A stretch of DNA of 44,182 nucleotides from an uncultured Caryophanales bacterium (GTDB lineage: Bacteria; Bacillota_I; Bacilli_A; RF39; UBA660): positions 1-44,182 of the forward strand of contig CANOYR010000012.1 of assembly GCA_947571655.1 (NCBI GenBank), written 5' to 3'. The position numbers were made by a program, and so were the translations under genes. Below the pieces are notes generated by a model that made no database searches, was not told where the DNA came from, and was given only the letters and a program-made list of their open reading frames with translations. Below, piece after piece: positions 24,832 through 33,656 of this stretch. The stretch's first letter is position 1. Each line of letters starts with the position of its first letter.

Positions 24832-25183
24832 TGGTGGAGCTGAGGAGAATCGAACTCCTGTCCAAAACTAGAGCCTCAAGAACATCTACAAGTTTAGTTA
24901 ACTACACAAATTCATTATATCAAAAATTAGTTAACGAATGTTGATATAACTAGTCTATCAAATTCATTATCACTATAGACATCATGATAATATAACCTAC
25001 TAAAATCGAGCCTCTATAAAAATCGGTAGGCACAACTCTTAAAGAAGCGCTACGCTATATGCTTTATTAAGCAGCGTAAGCCATTTGATAATTGTTTCCA
25101 GTTATATTTAACTGACGCATTTTAAGATTGCCATCTACTTGCCGTTCTTGCCTTTCCAATCCTGTCGAAACCGTGACAGCCCC
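24832..25183 (-). ncRNA. ssrA: tmRNA (transfer-messenger RNA)
   Basis: The 352-nt gene begins GGGGCTGTCACGGTTTCGAC and ends GGAGTTCGATTCTCCTCAGC plus TCCACCA. The acceptor stem GGGGCTG pairs with CAGCTCC (one G-T), and the T-arm is intact with encoded CCA. The tag frame, 25099-25067, most likely starts at GGA (preceded by TAACT, like the E. coli TAGTC context), giving tag GNNYQMAYAA with tandem TAA stops. The RNA rescues stalled ribosomes with SmpB, and the Ala-Ala end marks products for ClpXP. It has its own promoter and terminator and ends the rnr-capA-smpB-HD block. The mobile element begins directly downstream. Confidence 0.96.
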
Positions 25184-25189
25184 AAGTCG

Positions 25190-25207
25190 TGTGCTAAGTA
25201 TAGCACA
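25190..25207. repeat. Inverted repeat over the tmRNA -10
   Basis: TGTGCTA-AGTA-TAGCACA, 7-bp perfect arms, spans the tmRNA -10 hexamer. On the plus strand it is followed by TTTTTC and would look like a terminator; on the minus strand it is operator-like. Confidence 0.6.
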
Positions 25208-25225
25208 TTTTTCTTTATGAATCAA
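25197..25225 (-). promoter_or_regulatory. tmRNA promoter
   Basis: Minus strand TTGATT (25225-25220), 17-bp spacer, TATACT (25202-25197) preceded by TGC (extended -10), 14 bp before the mature 5' end. The -35 overlaps the end of the HD-domain gene. Confidence 0.75.
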
Positions 25226-25926
25226 TATTTATATAGTTTTTTTCTATCAACATGATATTTTTTTCTTAGGAAATTATCTACCTCTTTTAATTTTTTTGAA
25301 AACAATTCATAGTCGTCCAAATAAACCTGAACCTCTTTTAAAAACTGCTCAAAATCAGGATTAGGAATATAACTTTTGGCACAGCCATCCTTTCCATATT
25401 TTTTCTTAATATATTGATAACTTTCCCGAACCATTTCATCCCAATTCATACCAGAAAAGAATTCTAAATTTCTACTATGTGTACTTCTCATAATTTCTTC
25501 AATTGTCACTAACCGATCTGCAGAGGAAATAATTCTCCCATAAATACTCCTCGGTTCATATTCTAAGGAGCCTCTATGATCAATAATTGCCTCTGCCATT
25601 ACTTTAATTTCATTCTTTTTGAAATATTTTTGTATAAACGAATCCTGTTCCATCAAGTGAGCAGATATTTCTTCATGATTTTTTCTACTGACAAAACAAC
25701 CAAAATCATGGAACGAGGCAATCATATAAACCATTTCTTTATTCATAGGGTAATTCTTAGCGAACTTCAAACTTCTTTCTGTAACATTATGAATATGCCA
25801 CAGTTGATGAGAGCAACCATTCCTCTCATAAAGGACAATGCACTTCCCTATATATTCTACTAACTCTGAATTCCTCTTATTCCCTTTTTTATTAGTTATA
25901 ATATTGATTTTTATTAGCCTTATCAA
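25222..25926 (-). CDS. HD-domain phosphohydrolase-like protein
   Basis: The protein has about 234 residues. It carries an HD-fold pattern: HQLWHIHNVTERSL (metal His), then ASFHDFG (the His-Asp pair), EEISAHLM, IDHRGS and SSADRL, matching the small HD hydrolase group. Such proteins hydrolyse nucleotides or phosphomonoesters; the substrate is unknown. The start is uncertain. The open frame begins at TTG 25926 inside smpB (35-bp overlap), but no good ribosome site precedes it, and the homologous region seems to start near SELVEYIG, so a non-ATG start somewhat downstream is possible. It sits between smpB and ssrA. Confidence 0.8.
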   Translation of the reverse strand: MIRLIKINIITNKKGNKRNSELVEYIGKCIVLYERNGCSHQLWHIHNVTERSLKFAKNYPMNKEMVYMIASFHDFGCFVSRKNHEEISAHLMEQDSFIQKYFKKNEIKVMAEAIIDHRGSLEYEPRSIYGRIISSADRLVTIEEIMRSTHSRNLEFFSGMNWDEMVRESYQYIKKKYGKDGCAKSYIPNPDFEQFLKEVQVYLDDYELFSKKLKEVDNFLRKKYHVDRKKLYKY

Positions 25927-26338
25927 GTTGTCTTTTCATATCCTTTTCTTTAAGACTTTCTCTCTTATCAAAATTCTTTTTACCCTTACATAAACCAATT
26001 AATACTTTTGCCCTATTTTTGACAAAATAAACTTTTAAAGGAATTAATGTATAACCCTCTAATCGAATCTTATCATTTAATTTTAAAATTTCATTTTTAT
26101 GAAGTAATAATTTCCTAGTTCTAGTTTCATTATGATTAAAGATATTCCCTTCTTTATAATGACTAATAAACATATTTAAAAGAAAGCATTCTCCATTTTT
26201 AATCACTGCATAGCTATCTTTAATATTTGCTTTCCCATCACGGATAGATTTAATTTCCGTACCCGTTAAAGCAATTCCACATTCATAATCATCTTCAATA
26301 AAATAATTATGTCTTGCAATTCGATTTAATATTTCCAT
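25892..26338 (-). CDS. smpB: SsrA-binding protein SmpB
   Basis: The protein has 148 residues, slightly short of the usual 150-160. The beta-barrel core is clear: NRIARHNYFIEDDYECGIAL, GTEIKSIRDGKANIKDSYA, HNETRTRKLLLHKNEI, and LIPLKVYFVKNRAKVLIGLC followed by KGKKNFDKRESLKEKD. The C-terminal tail, which inserts in the decoding channel, is Lys/Arg-rich. SmpB brings tmRNA to stalled ribosomes. It starts after GGTGATAGT, 5 bp from the capA stop, and lies between rnr and ssrA, the usual arrangement with capA inserted. Confidence 0.97.
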   Translation of the reverse strand: MEILNRIARHNYFIEDDYECGIALTGTEIKSIRDGKANIKDSYAVIKNGECFLLNMFISHYKEGNIFNHNETRTRKLLLHKNEILKLNDKIRLEGYTLIPLKVYFVKNRAKVLIGLCKGKKNFDKRESLKEKDMKRQLDKANKNQYYN

Positions 26339-26342
26339 ACTA

Positions 26343-27569
26343 TCACCACTTTTCTACGTCTTGCCGATTAGAAAGAACAATATTCATATATTGGTCATAA
26401 TAATCCTTCCAATTTAGCAATAAATTTTCTGTTAATTGATTATAAGGATATACCTTAAAATTATGACGATATCCATCTGTCATCTCAGAATATGTATAAG
26501 TAAGAGATGCCCTCTGATTTTCTAAGAAAACCTTACTACCCTCGTCACTTTCTTCTTTTATGATATCGACAGAATAAATTAATCCTGTTAATTTTTCGAC
26601 TCCTCGCTGTGCAGAAATAAAATTTCCTAAAGAATAAATAACTAAAGTATCCCCTATCATTTCTACTGGCTGTACAACATGAGGATGATGACCAATCACA
26701 ATATGAACACCTAGTTCGGATAGAAAGGTAGCAATCTGTCGTTGCCGTTCTGTTACTTCAAAAGAATACTCCTCTCCAAAATGCATTGCGACTAAAATCA
26801 CATCTGTTTTACCTTTCAGAGCCTCTATATCCTTTCGAACCTGGTCTTCACTATAAACATTGACTAAGTATTCCTTTCCTTTGGGAACCGGGATATCATT
26901 CGTATAGCCAGTATAAGATAATAGTGCATAACGGATTCCATTTTTCTCCATTACTTTGACTTGATTTCTCTCTTCAGAACTAGCGACACTCCCATGAAAC
27001 ATAATTCCTTTTTTCTTCCAATAAGAAACAGAATTTAAAATTGCTTCCTCTCCACGATCTAGAGTATGATTATTCGCTAAAGATACCATATTAAAACCAG
27101 CATCTAAAAAAGCATCACCAACTTCATAAGGAGAATTAAATCGAGGATAACTAGAAAGGCCCAACCCATCTCCTCCAAGAATACTTTCTTGATTATAAAA
27201 CGATAAATCATAGGAAGAAATAATTGGTTTCATAACGGAAAGCATCTTTGTATAATCATAACCATCTTCCATTTTCCCATCTTCATAAAGTGCACTGTGA
27301 AATAATGCATCTCCAACCATCACTAAAGAAAGTTTGGATACTTTTGGAAACATTTCTAAATCTTCATTTTCATCTTTTTTATGACTTACATCATCCTTTA
27401 TTAGTTTATTACTTTGCAATATAAAACCACTTTTTAAATCAAATACTCGTCTAATATCAAAAATATTCAACTGAAAACATAGCCACCCTGTCAAAAGAAT
27501 AAAAAGACAAGCAAAAACAAGTATACACGATAAAATACGATTTTTACAATTATTAGTTCGCATTTTCAT
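26343..27569 (-). CDS. CapA family (PGA_cap) metallophosphatase-like membrane protein
   Basis: The protein has 408 residues. A single membrane anchor (about 12-34) puts the domain outside. The calcineurin-like PGA_cap core shows VMVGDALFH, SLANNHTLDRGEEA, VAMHFGEEYSFEVT, GVHIVIGHHPHVVQPVE and YSLGNFISAQ. The family is named for poly-gamma-glutamate capsule synthesis (CapA/PgsA), but no capB or capC is here, so the role is open; many such proteins are extracellular hydrolases of unknown substrate. Its start overlaps the rnr end by 17 bp; ATG 27569 or the third codon at 27563 could be used. It interrupts the common rnr-smpB pair. Confidence 0.9.
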   Translation of the reverse strand: MKMRTNNCKNRILSCILVFACLFILLTGWLCFQLNIFDIRRVFDLKSGFILQSNKLIKDDVSHKKDENEDLEMFPKVSKLSLVMVGDALFHSALYEDGKMEDGYDYTKMLSVMKPIISSYDLSFYNQESILGGDGLGLSSYPRFNSPYEVGDAFLDAGFNMVSLANNHTLDRGEEAILNSVSYWKKKGIMFHGSVASSEERNQVKVMEKNGIRYALLSYTGYTNDIPVPKGKEYLVNVYSEDQVRKDIEALKGKTDVILVAMHFGEEYSFEVTERQRQIATFLSELGVHIVIGHHPHVVQPVEMIGDTLVIYSLGNFISAQRGVEKLTGLIYSVDIIKEESDEGSKVFLENQRASLTYTYSEMTDGYRHNFKVYPYNQLTENLLLNWKDYYDQYMNIVLSNRQDVEKW

Positions 27570-29691
27570 TTTGTTTTACTGCCTTCTCTTTATCTAGAGA
27601 TTTTAAAATTTCAAAGTCTATTGTTTCTTCCTCCTTAGAAGCTGCTATAACCTTAATTAATACCCGATCTCCCAAAGAATATTTCTTTTTAGTTCTCTCC
27701 CCAACAACTGACATTGTTGCCTCATCGAAATGAAAAAAATCTTTCATATCAGAAAGACGACAAAGTCCTTCTACCAAATTATCTAACTCAATAAATAGAC
27801 CAAAGTTTGTAACACCTGAAATCATTCCTTCAAACTCTTCCCCGATATGATCCTCCATATATTCTGCCATCTTCATATCTTCAACTTCTCTCTCACAATT
27901 AATTGAAGCCCGTTCTCTTGCCGAAGAGTTATCCGCAACAAATATTAATTTTTCTTGCCAATGATTTATTGTTTCTGCACTTAAATCACAATCAAACAAG
28001 TAAGTACGCAACAAACGATGTACTGTTGTATCGGGATAACGTCGAATTGGAGAAGTAAAATGAGTATAACATTTACTAGCCAAACCATAATGTCCCAGAT
28101 TTTCAGGACGATATACCGCCTTTTTCATATTTCGAAGAAGGAGGCTAGATAGAATTTTAAACTCCTTCTTATCTTTTAAATACTCGAGTAATCCTTGAAT
28201 CGTCTTTGGATTCATATCCTTTAAATTTCCATGATAATGATATCCAAGAGTACCAATATAACTTAAAAATTCACGAATTTTTTCTTCCTTTGGATACTCA
28301 TGAATACGATAAATAAATGGAAGCTCCATAAAGAAAATATGAGTTGCAACACATTCATTCGCAATAATCATAAAATCTTCAATCAAATTTTCTCCAATTC
28401 CACGTTCTCTTTTAACAATATCGATTGGATGACAAGCATCATCTACTATAATTTTAGCTTCATCGACATCAAAATCTAAATATCCACGTTTATTTTTTGC
28501 TGTACGTAAAATTTTCGCAAGATCTGCCATCATTTTTAAATCATCGGCGAACGGTTCATATCCAGAAGGAATCACATTTTGTTCTAAAATAGAGTTCACG
28601 TCTTTATAAGTCATTTTCTTACGAGAACGAATTACACTTTGAAAAATATCATAATCTACAATTTTGGCCTGTTCATCAATTTCCATCACACATGAAATGG
28701 CAAGACGATCCACTCCTTCATTCAAAGAACAAATTCCATTTGATAATTGATGAGGAATCATAGGAATCACTCGATCTACCAAATAAACACTCGTTCCACG
28801 TGTCATCGCTGCCACATCTAATGGTGTCCCTTCTCTTACATAATAACTCACATCTGCGATATGGACTCCTAACTTATAATTCCCATTTTTTAATCTTTCA
28901 ATCGAAATAGCATCATCAATGTCTTTGGTATCTGCCCCATCAATTGTAAAAATCATTTCATTTGTTAAGTCAGTTCTATCCTTTCGATCCTCTTCTAATA
29001 CCTCATCAGGAATTGTCTTTAGCTGCTCATACACTTCATCAGGAAATGTATCTTCAATATCATATTTATAGACAATAGATAAAATATCAACTCCTGGATC
29101 ATTCTTATGACCAAGTACCTTGATGACCTCTCCAGAATAAGTAGTCCCCTCAATTAAATCTAAAATTTTAACAAGGACTTTATGTCCATCAACTGCTCCA
29201 TGGATATTTTCCTTAGAAATTTGAATCGTCATTTTTAATTTATCTTCGTCAGGAATAAGATAACCCACTCCATTTTCTAAGTAAAACTCTCCAACCAACG
29301 TACTTAGCTTTCTTTCCAAAATCTTTAAAATACGACCTTCTACTTTTCCTTTTTCTCTATGCCCTGTTACCTCTGCAACTACCAAATCATTATGAAGTGC
29401 ACCATTTAGATGATTAGATGGAATATAAATATCCTCTTCATCTTCTAAATCGACAAAACCATATCCTCTTCGATTTACATGTAGATATCCCTTTTTCAAA
29501 GGTCCCCTTTCAAATAACATATATCTTTCTTTATTCGTCTTATGAACAACATATTCATTACATAACTCACCAATAATTTTTTGCAATTCCTGAGATTGTT
29601 CAACTGTTTTATTCTGTAGTTCATGATCTAATTCTTCAAGACTTAATGCCTTATTTCTTGATTTTAAAATTTTCAAAATTTTTTCTCTCAT
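27553..29691 (-). CDS. rnr: Ribonuclease R
   Basis: The protein has 712 residues, normal length. It has an N-terminal helix-turn-helix-like region, cold-shock domains with RRGYGFVDLEDEEDIYIP, the RNB catalytic centre (TIDGADTKDIDDAISIE with its metal-binding aspartates), SKCYTHFTSPIRRYPD and a C-terminal S1 domain (GEEFEGMISGVTNFGLFIEL). RNase R degrades structured RNA 3' to 5' and removes mRNAs released by trans-translation, in keeping with its place beside smpB and ssrA. The start has AGGTGATAAT. It is 155 bp downstream of secG. Confidence 0.97.
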   Translation of the reverse strand: MREKILKILKSRNKALSLEELDHELQNKTVEQSQELQKIIGELCNEYVVHKTNKERYMLFERGPLKKGYLHVNRRGYGFVDLEDEEDIYIPSNHLNGALHNDLVVAEVTGHREKGKVEGRILKILERKLSTLVGEFYLENGVGYLIPDEDKLKMTIQISKENIHGAVDGHKVLVKILDLIEGTTYSGEVIKVLGHKNDPGVDILSIVYKYDIEDTFPDEVYEQLKTIPDEVLEEDRKDRTDLTNEMIFTIDGADTKDIDDAISIERLKNGNYKLGVHIADVSYYVREGTPLDVAAMTRGTSVYLVDRVIPMIPHQLSNGICSLNEGVDRLAISCVMEIDEQAKIVDYDIFQSVIRSRKKMTYKDVNSILEQNVIPSGYEPFADDLKMMADLAKILRTAKNKRGYLDFDVDEAKIIVDDACHPIDIVKRERGIGENLIEDFMIIANECVATHIFFMELPFIYRIHEYPKEEKIREFLSYIGTLGYHYHGNLKDMNPKTIQGLLEYLKDKKEFKILSSLLLRNMKKAVYRPENLGHYGLASKCYTHFTSPIRRYPDTTVHRLLRTYLFDCDLSAETINHWQEKLIFVADNSSARERASINCEREVEDMKMAEYMEDHIGEEFEGMISGVTNFGLFIELDNLVEGLCRLSDMKDFFHFDEATMSVVGERTKKKYSLGDRVLIKVIAASKEEETIDFEILKSLDKEKAVKQNENAN

Positions 29692-29778
29692 ATTATCACC
29701 TATTCTCTTCCTTCATTATAGAGCAAATCCTTAGAACAAACAAGGAAAACGATTGTATTTTTCAAAAGATTAACAGTA

Positions 29779-29817
29779 GAAAAAAGTAGGAAAATTACAA
29801 GAAGCAATTCACCTACT
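29779..29817 (-). terminator. Terminator after secG
   Basis: Minus strand AGTAGG/CCTACT stem followed by TTTTTTCTAC, 30-65 bp after the secG stop, with a partly paired 21-nt interior. Confidence 0.6.
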
Positions 29818-29845
29818 ACTCTTTCAAATCTATGAAACAATAACA

Positions 29846-30061
29846 TTAAATAAATTCCATAATGAAACTAATTACAAAAAATGTCATTCCCAAAAATAAC
29901 GTTACTCTGCTAATTACAAGTTCTACACCACGTTCTTTTCGATTAGAAAATAAATCTGAGTTTCCTCCAGAAATAATCTGTGCTCCACTTTCTGCTTTAT
30001 TACTTTGTAAAAGCACAATTGCGATTAATAAAATAGCAATAACTAATAATAATCCACGCAT
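29846..30061 (-). CDS. secG: Preprotein translocase subunit SecG
   Basis: The protein has 71 residues with two membrane helices (about 2-18 and 50-70). The loop between them carries the SecG pattern LLQSNKAESGAQIISGGNSD followed by LFSNRKERG. SecG is the small helper subunit of SecYEG. The ATG follows TGGAGGGAT. It heads the conserved secG-rnr-smpB-ssrA neighbourhood known from Bacilli, and a terminator separates it from rnr. Confidence 0.95.
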   Translation of the reverse strand: MRGLLLVIAILLIAIVLLQSNKAESGAQIISGGNSDLFSNRKERGVELVISRVTLFLGMTFFVISFIMEFI

Positions 30062-30170
30062 GAATATCCCTCCATAACTAACAGTTATTTTATCATACTA
30101 ATCTTAGAAATGCAAATTTTAAAATTTTTTTAACAAATTTCACTACTATTTCTCATATTGTAAAGTATAT

Positions 30171-30776
30171 TTATTTTCTCTTTTTAGCAAAAGCTCTTTC
30201 TTCTGGGCAAACTCGTATAGGATTTCCGTCTCCCTTCAAATAATTAAATGGCTCTATTATCTCCTTAAGTTGGTTAAATTGATCGATATCAAAATTCTCT
30301 AAAGAGTCAAATTCGAAAGAGGAATCAAGCATTACAGGTGTTCGACGTCTTATAATTGGAGTTTTAGGTTCCAATAAAATCTTTTGTGCTATTTTTAGAT
30401 TTTTTCTGTCCAATTGTAGTGGAAATCCTATGTACCTTAGAAAAACTCCTACCTCCATCGTATCAAAAATTATGATATCTCCATCAACGGAATTGGCTTC
30501 TGTTACTGGATAAATAATTTTTTTACCGTTAATTTTCTCACAAAGATCAACACCTTTTTTTAAATCATCCACACCTATCTTTTTAGGACCTGTTGGTGTA
30601 ATGATTCCATAACTAATAGCTTGATTTGAACAGTTTAATCCAATATGATCTTCATCTAATATTTTGGCAAACATAATTTTTCTTAAAACCTTAATACGGG
30701 TACACTGATTTTCAAATAATCCAACATATCCAATCTTTATATTATCAACATGTACTACTTCTTCATTCTTTGACAT
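30171..30776 (-). CDS. Orphan soluble protein (201 residues)
   Basis: I do not recognise this protein. It has no signal peptide or membrane segment. It has beta-rich stretches (VDNIKIGYVGLFENQCTRI, GDIIIFDTMEVGVFLRYIG), a TPIIRRRTPVML segment and a basic CPEERAFAKKRK end. Composition and codon use match the core genes, and the ATG has AAAAGGAGATTG. It stands alone between secG and eno. The gap 30062-30170 shows nothing else. Confidence 0.8.
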   Translation of the reverse strand: MSKNEEVVHVDNIKIGYVGLFENQCTRIKVLRKIMFAKILDEDHIGLNCSNQAISYGIITPTGPKKIGVDDLKKGVDLCEKINGKKIIYPVTEANSVDGDIIIFDTMEVGVFLRYIGFPLQLDRKNLKIAQKILLEPKTPIIRRRTPVMLDSSFEFDSLENFDIDQFNQLKEIIEPFNYLKGDGNPIRVCPEERAFAKKRK

Positions 30777-30873
30777 AATATATCAATCTCCTTTTTAATA
30801 GTCTGTATTATATCACAATTTTTTTTTGTCAATAAAAAGCTGATTTTATATCAATAATAAGAAATGAAGCATA

Positions 30874-32115
30874 CTACTTTGTACCTTCTAATTCTTCCTC
30901 AATACGAATCAATTGGTTGTACTTACAAATACGATCGGTTCTTGACATAGATCCTGTTTTAATCTGTCCTAAATCAAGTCCAACTACTAAATCAGCAATC
31001 GTTGTATCTTCTGTTTCTCCACTTCGATGAGAAAGAACTGTTTGATAACCATGACTTTTAGCAAGTTCAATCGTTTCTAAGGTTTCCGTAATAGTACCAA
31101 TTTGATTTACTTTTAACAAAATGGCATTTCCAGCATGGTGATCAATTCCCATCTGAAGACATTTCTTATTGGTAACAAATAAATCATCTCCAACTAATTG
31201 AACCTTATCACCAAGTCTTTCTGTAATCTTAGTAAATCCTTCCCAATCATTTTCATCAACAGGGTCTTCAATGGAAATAATTGGATATTTAGATATTAAT
31301 TCTTCATAAAAATCAATCAGTTCATCCGTCGTAAATTCTTCTCCTGTTGACCAATGGAATTTATATTTTCCTAAATCTTTATCATAGAATTCACTTGCCG
31401 CTACATCAATTGCGATAGCAACATCTTTTCCAGGAACATAACCTGCTTTTTGAATTGCCTCCATAATAAGTTCAAATCCTTCTGTATTAGAACCTAAGTC
31501 AGGTGCAAAGCCCCCTTCGTCTCCAACACCAGTTGAAAGTCCTTTACTATTTAGAACCTTCTTTAAATGGTGAAATACTTCTGCACCAACACGAACCATT
31601 TCTTTGATGGTATCCCTCATAGGAACAATCATAAATTCCTGAAAATCCAATTTATTATCTGCATGAGCTCCCCCATTAAGAATATTCATCATTGGTCTAG
31701 GTAACGTAGTACCATTTCCAACATAACGATACAAAGGGACTTTCTTTTGATTGGCGCTTGCCTTTAAAACCGCCATACTAATTCCAAGAATAGCATTCGC
31801 CCCATACTTTGACTTTGTTTCTGTACCATCGGCTTCAATCATCGCATAATCAATTTTCTTTTGATCTTCGGCATCCATTCCAATCACCAAATCACGAAGC
31901 GGTCCATTGACATTGAAAACGGCTTTTAAAACACCTTTTCCTAAATAACGATTTCCTCCATCTCTCATTTCTAGTGCTTCTCTTTCACCAGTAGAAGCCC
32001 CACTAGGTACCGCAGCTCTTCCAAGTGTTCCATCCTCTAAAATGACATCTACCTCAACCGTAGGATTCCCTCTAGAATCCAAAATTTCTCTTCCTTTAAT
32101 ATCTTTAATTTTCAT
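30874..32115 (-). CDS. eno: Enolase (phosphopyruvate hydratase)
   Basis: The protein has 413 residues, close to the usual 420-430. It has [17 protein letters not shown] and [23 protein letters not shown] sequences near the N-terminus, GDEGGFAPD, the metal ligands in [20 protein letters not shown] and [10 protein letters not shown], the catalytic Lys in LLKVNQIGT and the signature [19 protein letters not shown]. Enolase converts 2-phosphoglycerate to phosphoenolpyruvate and shows the cell uses glycolysis. The ATG has AAAGGGAGGATT. It follows murD by 46 bp and may share its transcript. Confidence 0.98.
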   Translation of the reverse strand: MKIKDIKGREILDSRGNPTVEVDVILEDGTLGRAAVPSGASTGEREALEMRDGGNRYLGKGVLKAVFNVNGPLRDLVIGMDAEDQKKIDYAMIEADGTETKSKYGANAILGISMAVLKASANQKKVPLYRYVGNGTTLPRPMMNILNGGAHADNKLDFQEFMIVPMRDTIKEMVRVGAEVFHHLKKVLNSKGLSTGVGDEGGFAPDLGSNTEGFELIMEAIQKAGYVPGKDVAIAIDVAASEFYDKDLGKYKFHWSTGEEFTTDELIDFYEELISKYPIISIEDPVDENDWEGFTKITERLGDKVQLVGDDLFVTNKKCLQMGIDHHAGNAILLKVNQIGTITETLETIELAKSHGYQTVLSHRSGETEDTTIADLVVGLDLGQIKTGSMSRTDRICKYNQLIRIEEELEGTK

Positions 32116-32161
32116 AAAAATCCTCCCTTTATCTACAAAATCTACTATATTTTTATAAGAA

Positions 32162-33523
32162 TTATTTATTATATGAATCTAACTCACATACATACTTTTT
32201 AAATTCATCCCCTCGATCTTCACACTGCTGATATTGATCCCAAGAGGCACTTGCCGGACTTAATAGCAAAACATCACCCTCTTCACTAATATCCCATGCT
32301 TCCTGAAAAGCATCTTTTAAAAACTCATAGGAATATGTTGGAATCTTTTGCTTTTCACCAAACTCCTTCACTCTTTCCCTACAAGCACCAATCGCAAAAA
32401 TTGCTTTCACATGATTCATATATTGCGATAATTCCTCAAAATTTTGTTCTCGCTCATAACCACCTAAAAACAAAATAACAGGTTCTTGAAAAGAAGATAA
32501 GGCAATCTGACAACATTTAATATTAGTAGCCTCTGTATCATTGTAAAATTTCCGTCCCAATACCTCCCTCACAAACTCAAGACGATGTTCGACTCCAGAA
32601 AATTCACTTAATACCTTACAGATAGATTCATTACGAACATCAAACTCCTTAACAGCAACAATCGCAGCCATGATGTTTTCATAATTGTGAGTCCCAATCA
32701 ATCGAATATTTTTAAAATCTACAATTTTCTCATCATAATAATAAATACTTTTATCAGTCAAATAAGCCCCATTAATTTCACCCTGACTTGAAAAATATTT
32801 TACAGATGACTTTATATTCTTAGTAATTCGAAGTGATTCATCATTTCCCATATTTAAAACTGCAATATGATCTTTCATTTGATTCTGAAACAATCGAGCC
32901 TTTACTTCTGTATAATGCTGATAAGTTTTCATAAATTCTAGATGAGCTTCACTAATATTCGTAAGTACTGCAACATTAGGACAAAACTCTATTAAATTCT
33001 CAAGCTGCTGACAACTAACTTCATCAACAATAATATCATTTTCTTCTAGCTTATCTAAAAAGCTACAAAATGGATAACCAATATTCCCTACAAGATGGAC
33101 TCTTTTTCCATCAGTTTCCAAAAATTTATGAATCAGGGTTGTCGTTGTTGTCTTTCCATTCGTCCCAGTAATCGCAATCAATCGAATATTTTTATCCTTT
33201 GGAAGTAATCGATAAGCCATTTCAGTTTCATTAATCACAGGAATTTCAAGCTCTCTGGCTCGTAATACATAGGGATGATCAATCGGTACTCCTGGATTTT
33301 TAATTAAATAATGATAACTACTATCCAATAAATCTTCAGGATGTTCTCCAAACAAAAATTGAACTCCCATTTCTTTTAATTCCTCTACTTTCTCAGAATC
33401 AGATATCTGTGGATTTTTCAAATCATTAATTAAAACTTGATTTCCACGTCGAATTAAAACCTTCGCTGCTTCATAACCACTTCTTGCAAATCCCAAAATC
33501 AATATTTTTTCATTCTCAAACAT
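32162..33523 (-). CDS. murD: UDP-N-acetylmuramoylalanine-D-glutamate ligase
   Basis: The protein has 453 residues. An N-terminal Rossmann part ([15 protein letters not shown]) is followed by the Mur ligase P-loop [12 protein letters not shown] (Gly120 onward), the central domain ([19 protein letters not shown]) and a C-terminal glutamate-binding domain ([35 protein letters not shown]). It adds D-glutamate to UDP-MurNAc-L-Ala, so the organism makes peptidoglycan. It is monocistronic or cotranscribed with eno. A TATAAT lies at 33549-33544, about 25 bp upstream of the start. Confidence 0.97.
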   Translation of the reverse strand: MFENEKILILGFARSGYEAAKVLIRRGNQVLINDLKNPQISDSEKVEELKEMGVQFLFGEHPEDLLDSSYHYLIKNPGVPIDHPYVLRARELEIPVINETEMAYRLLPKDKNIRLIAITGTNGKTTTTTLIHKFLETDGKRVHLVGNIGYPFCSFLDKLEENDIIVDEVSCQQLENLIEFCPNVAVLTNISEAHLEFMKTYQHYTEVKARLFQNQMKDHIAVLNMGNDESLRITKNIKSSVKYFSSQGEINGAYLTDKSIYYYDEKIVDFKNIRLIGTHNYENIMAAIVAVKEFDVRNESICKVLSEFSGVEHRLEFVREVLGRKFYNDTEATNIKCCQIALSSFQEPVILFLGGYEREQNFEELSQYMNHVKAIFAIGACRERVKEFGEKQKIPTYSYEFLKDAFQEAWDISEEGDVLLLSPASASWDQYQQCEDRGDEFKKYVCELDSYNK

Positions 33524-33600
33524 AAGATCATTCTCCCTTATTCATTATACTCCTATCTTACCATAAAATTTGTCTAAATAAGCATAAGTCTTAAAAATTC

Positions 33601-33629
33601 TAGACATTTTCTAGATATTATGATATAAT
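33601..33629 (+). promoter_or_regulatory. Promoter of the FemX-like gene, with repeated TCTAGA
   Basis: TAGACA (33601-33606), 17-bp spacer, TATAAT (33624-33629) preceded by TGA (extended -10). Two TCTAGA palindromes (near 33599 and 33610) overlap the -35 and could be operator halves. Confidence 0.75.
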
Positions 33630-33656
33630 AAACTACCTATAGAAAGGAGGGGGACT

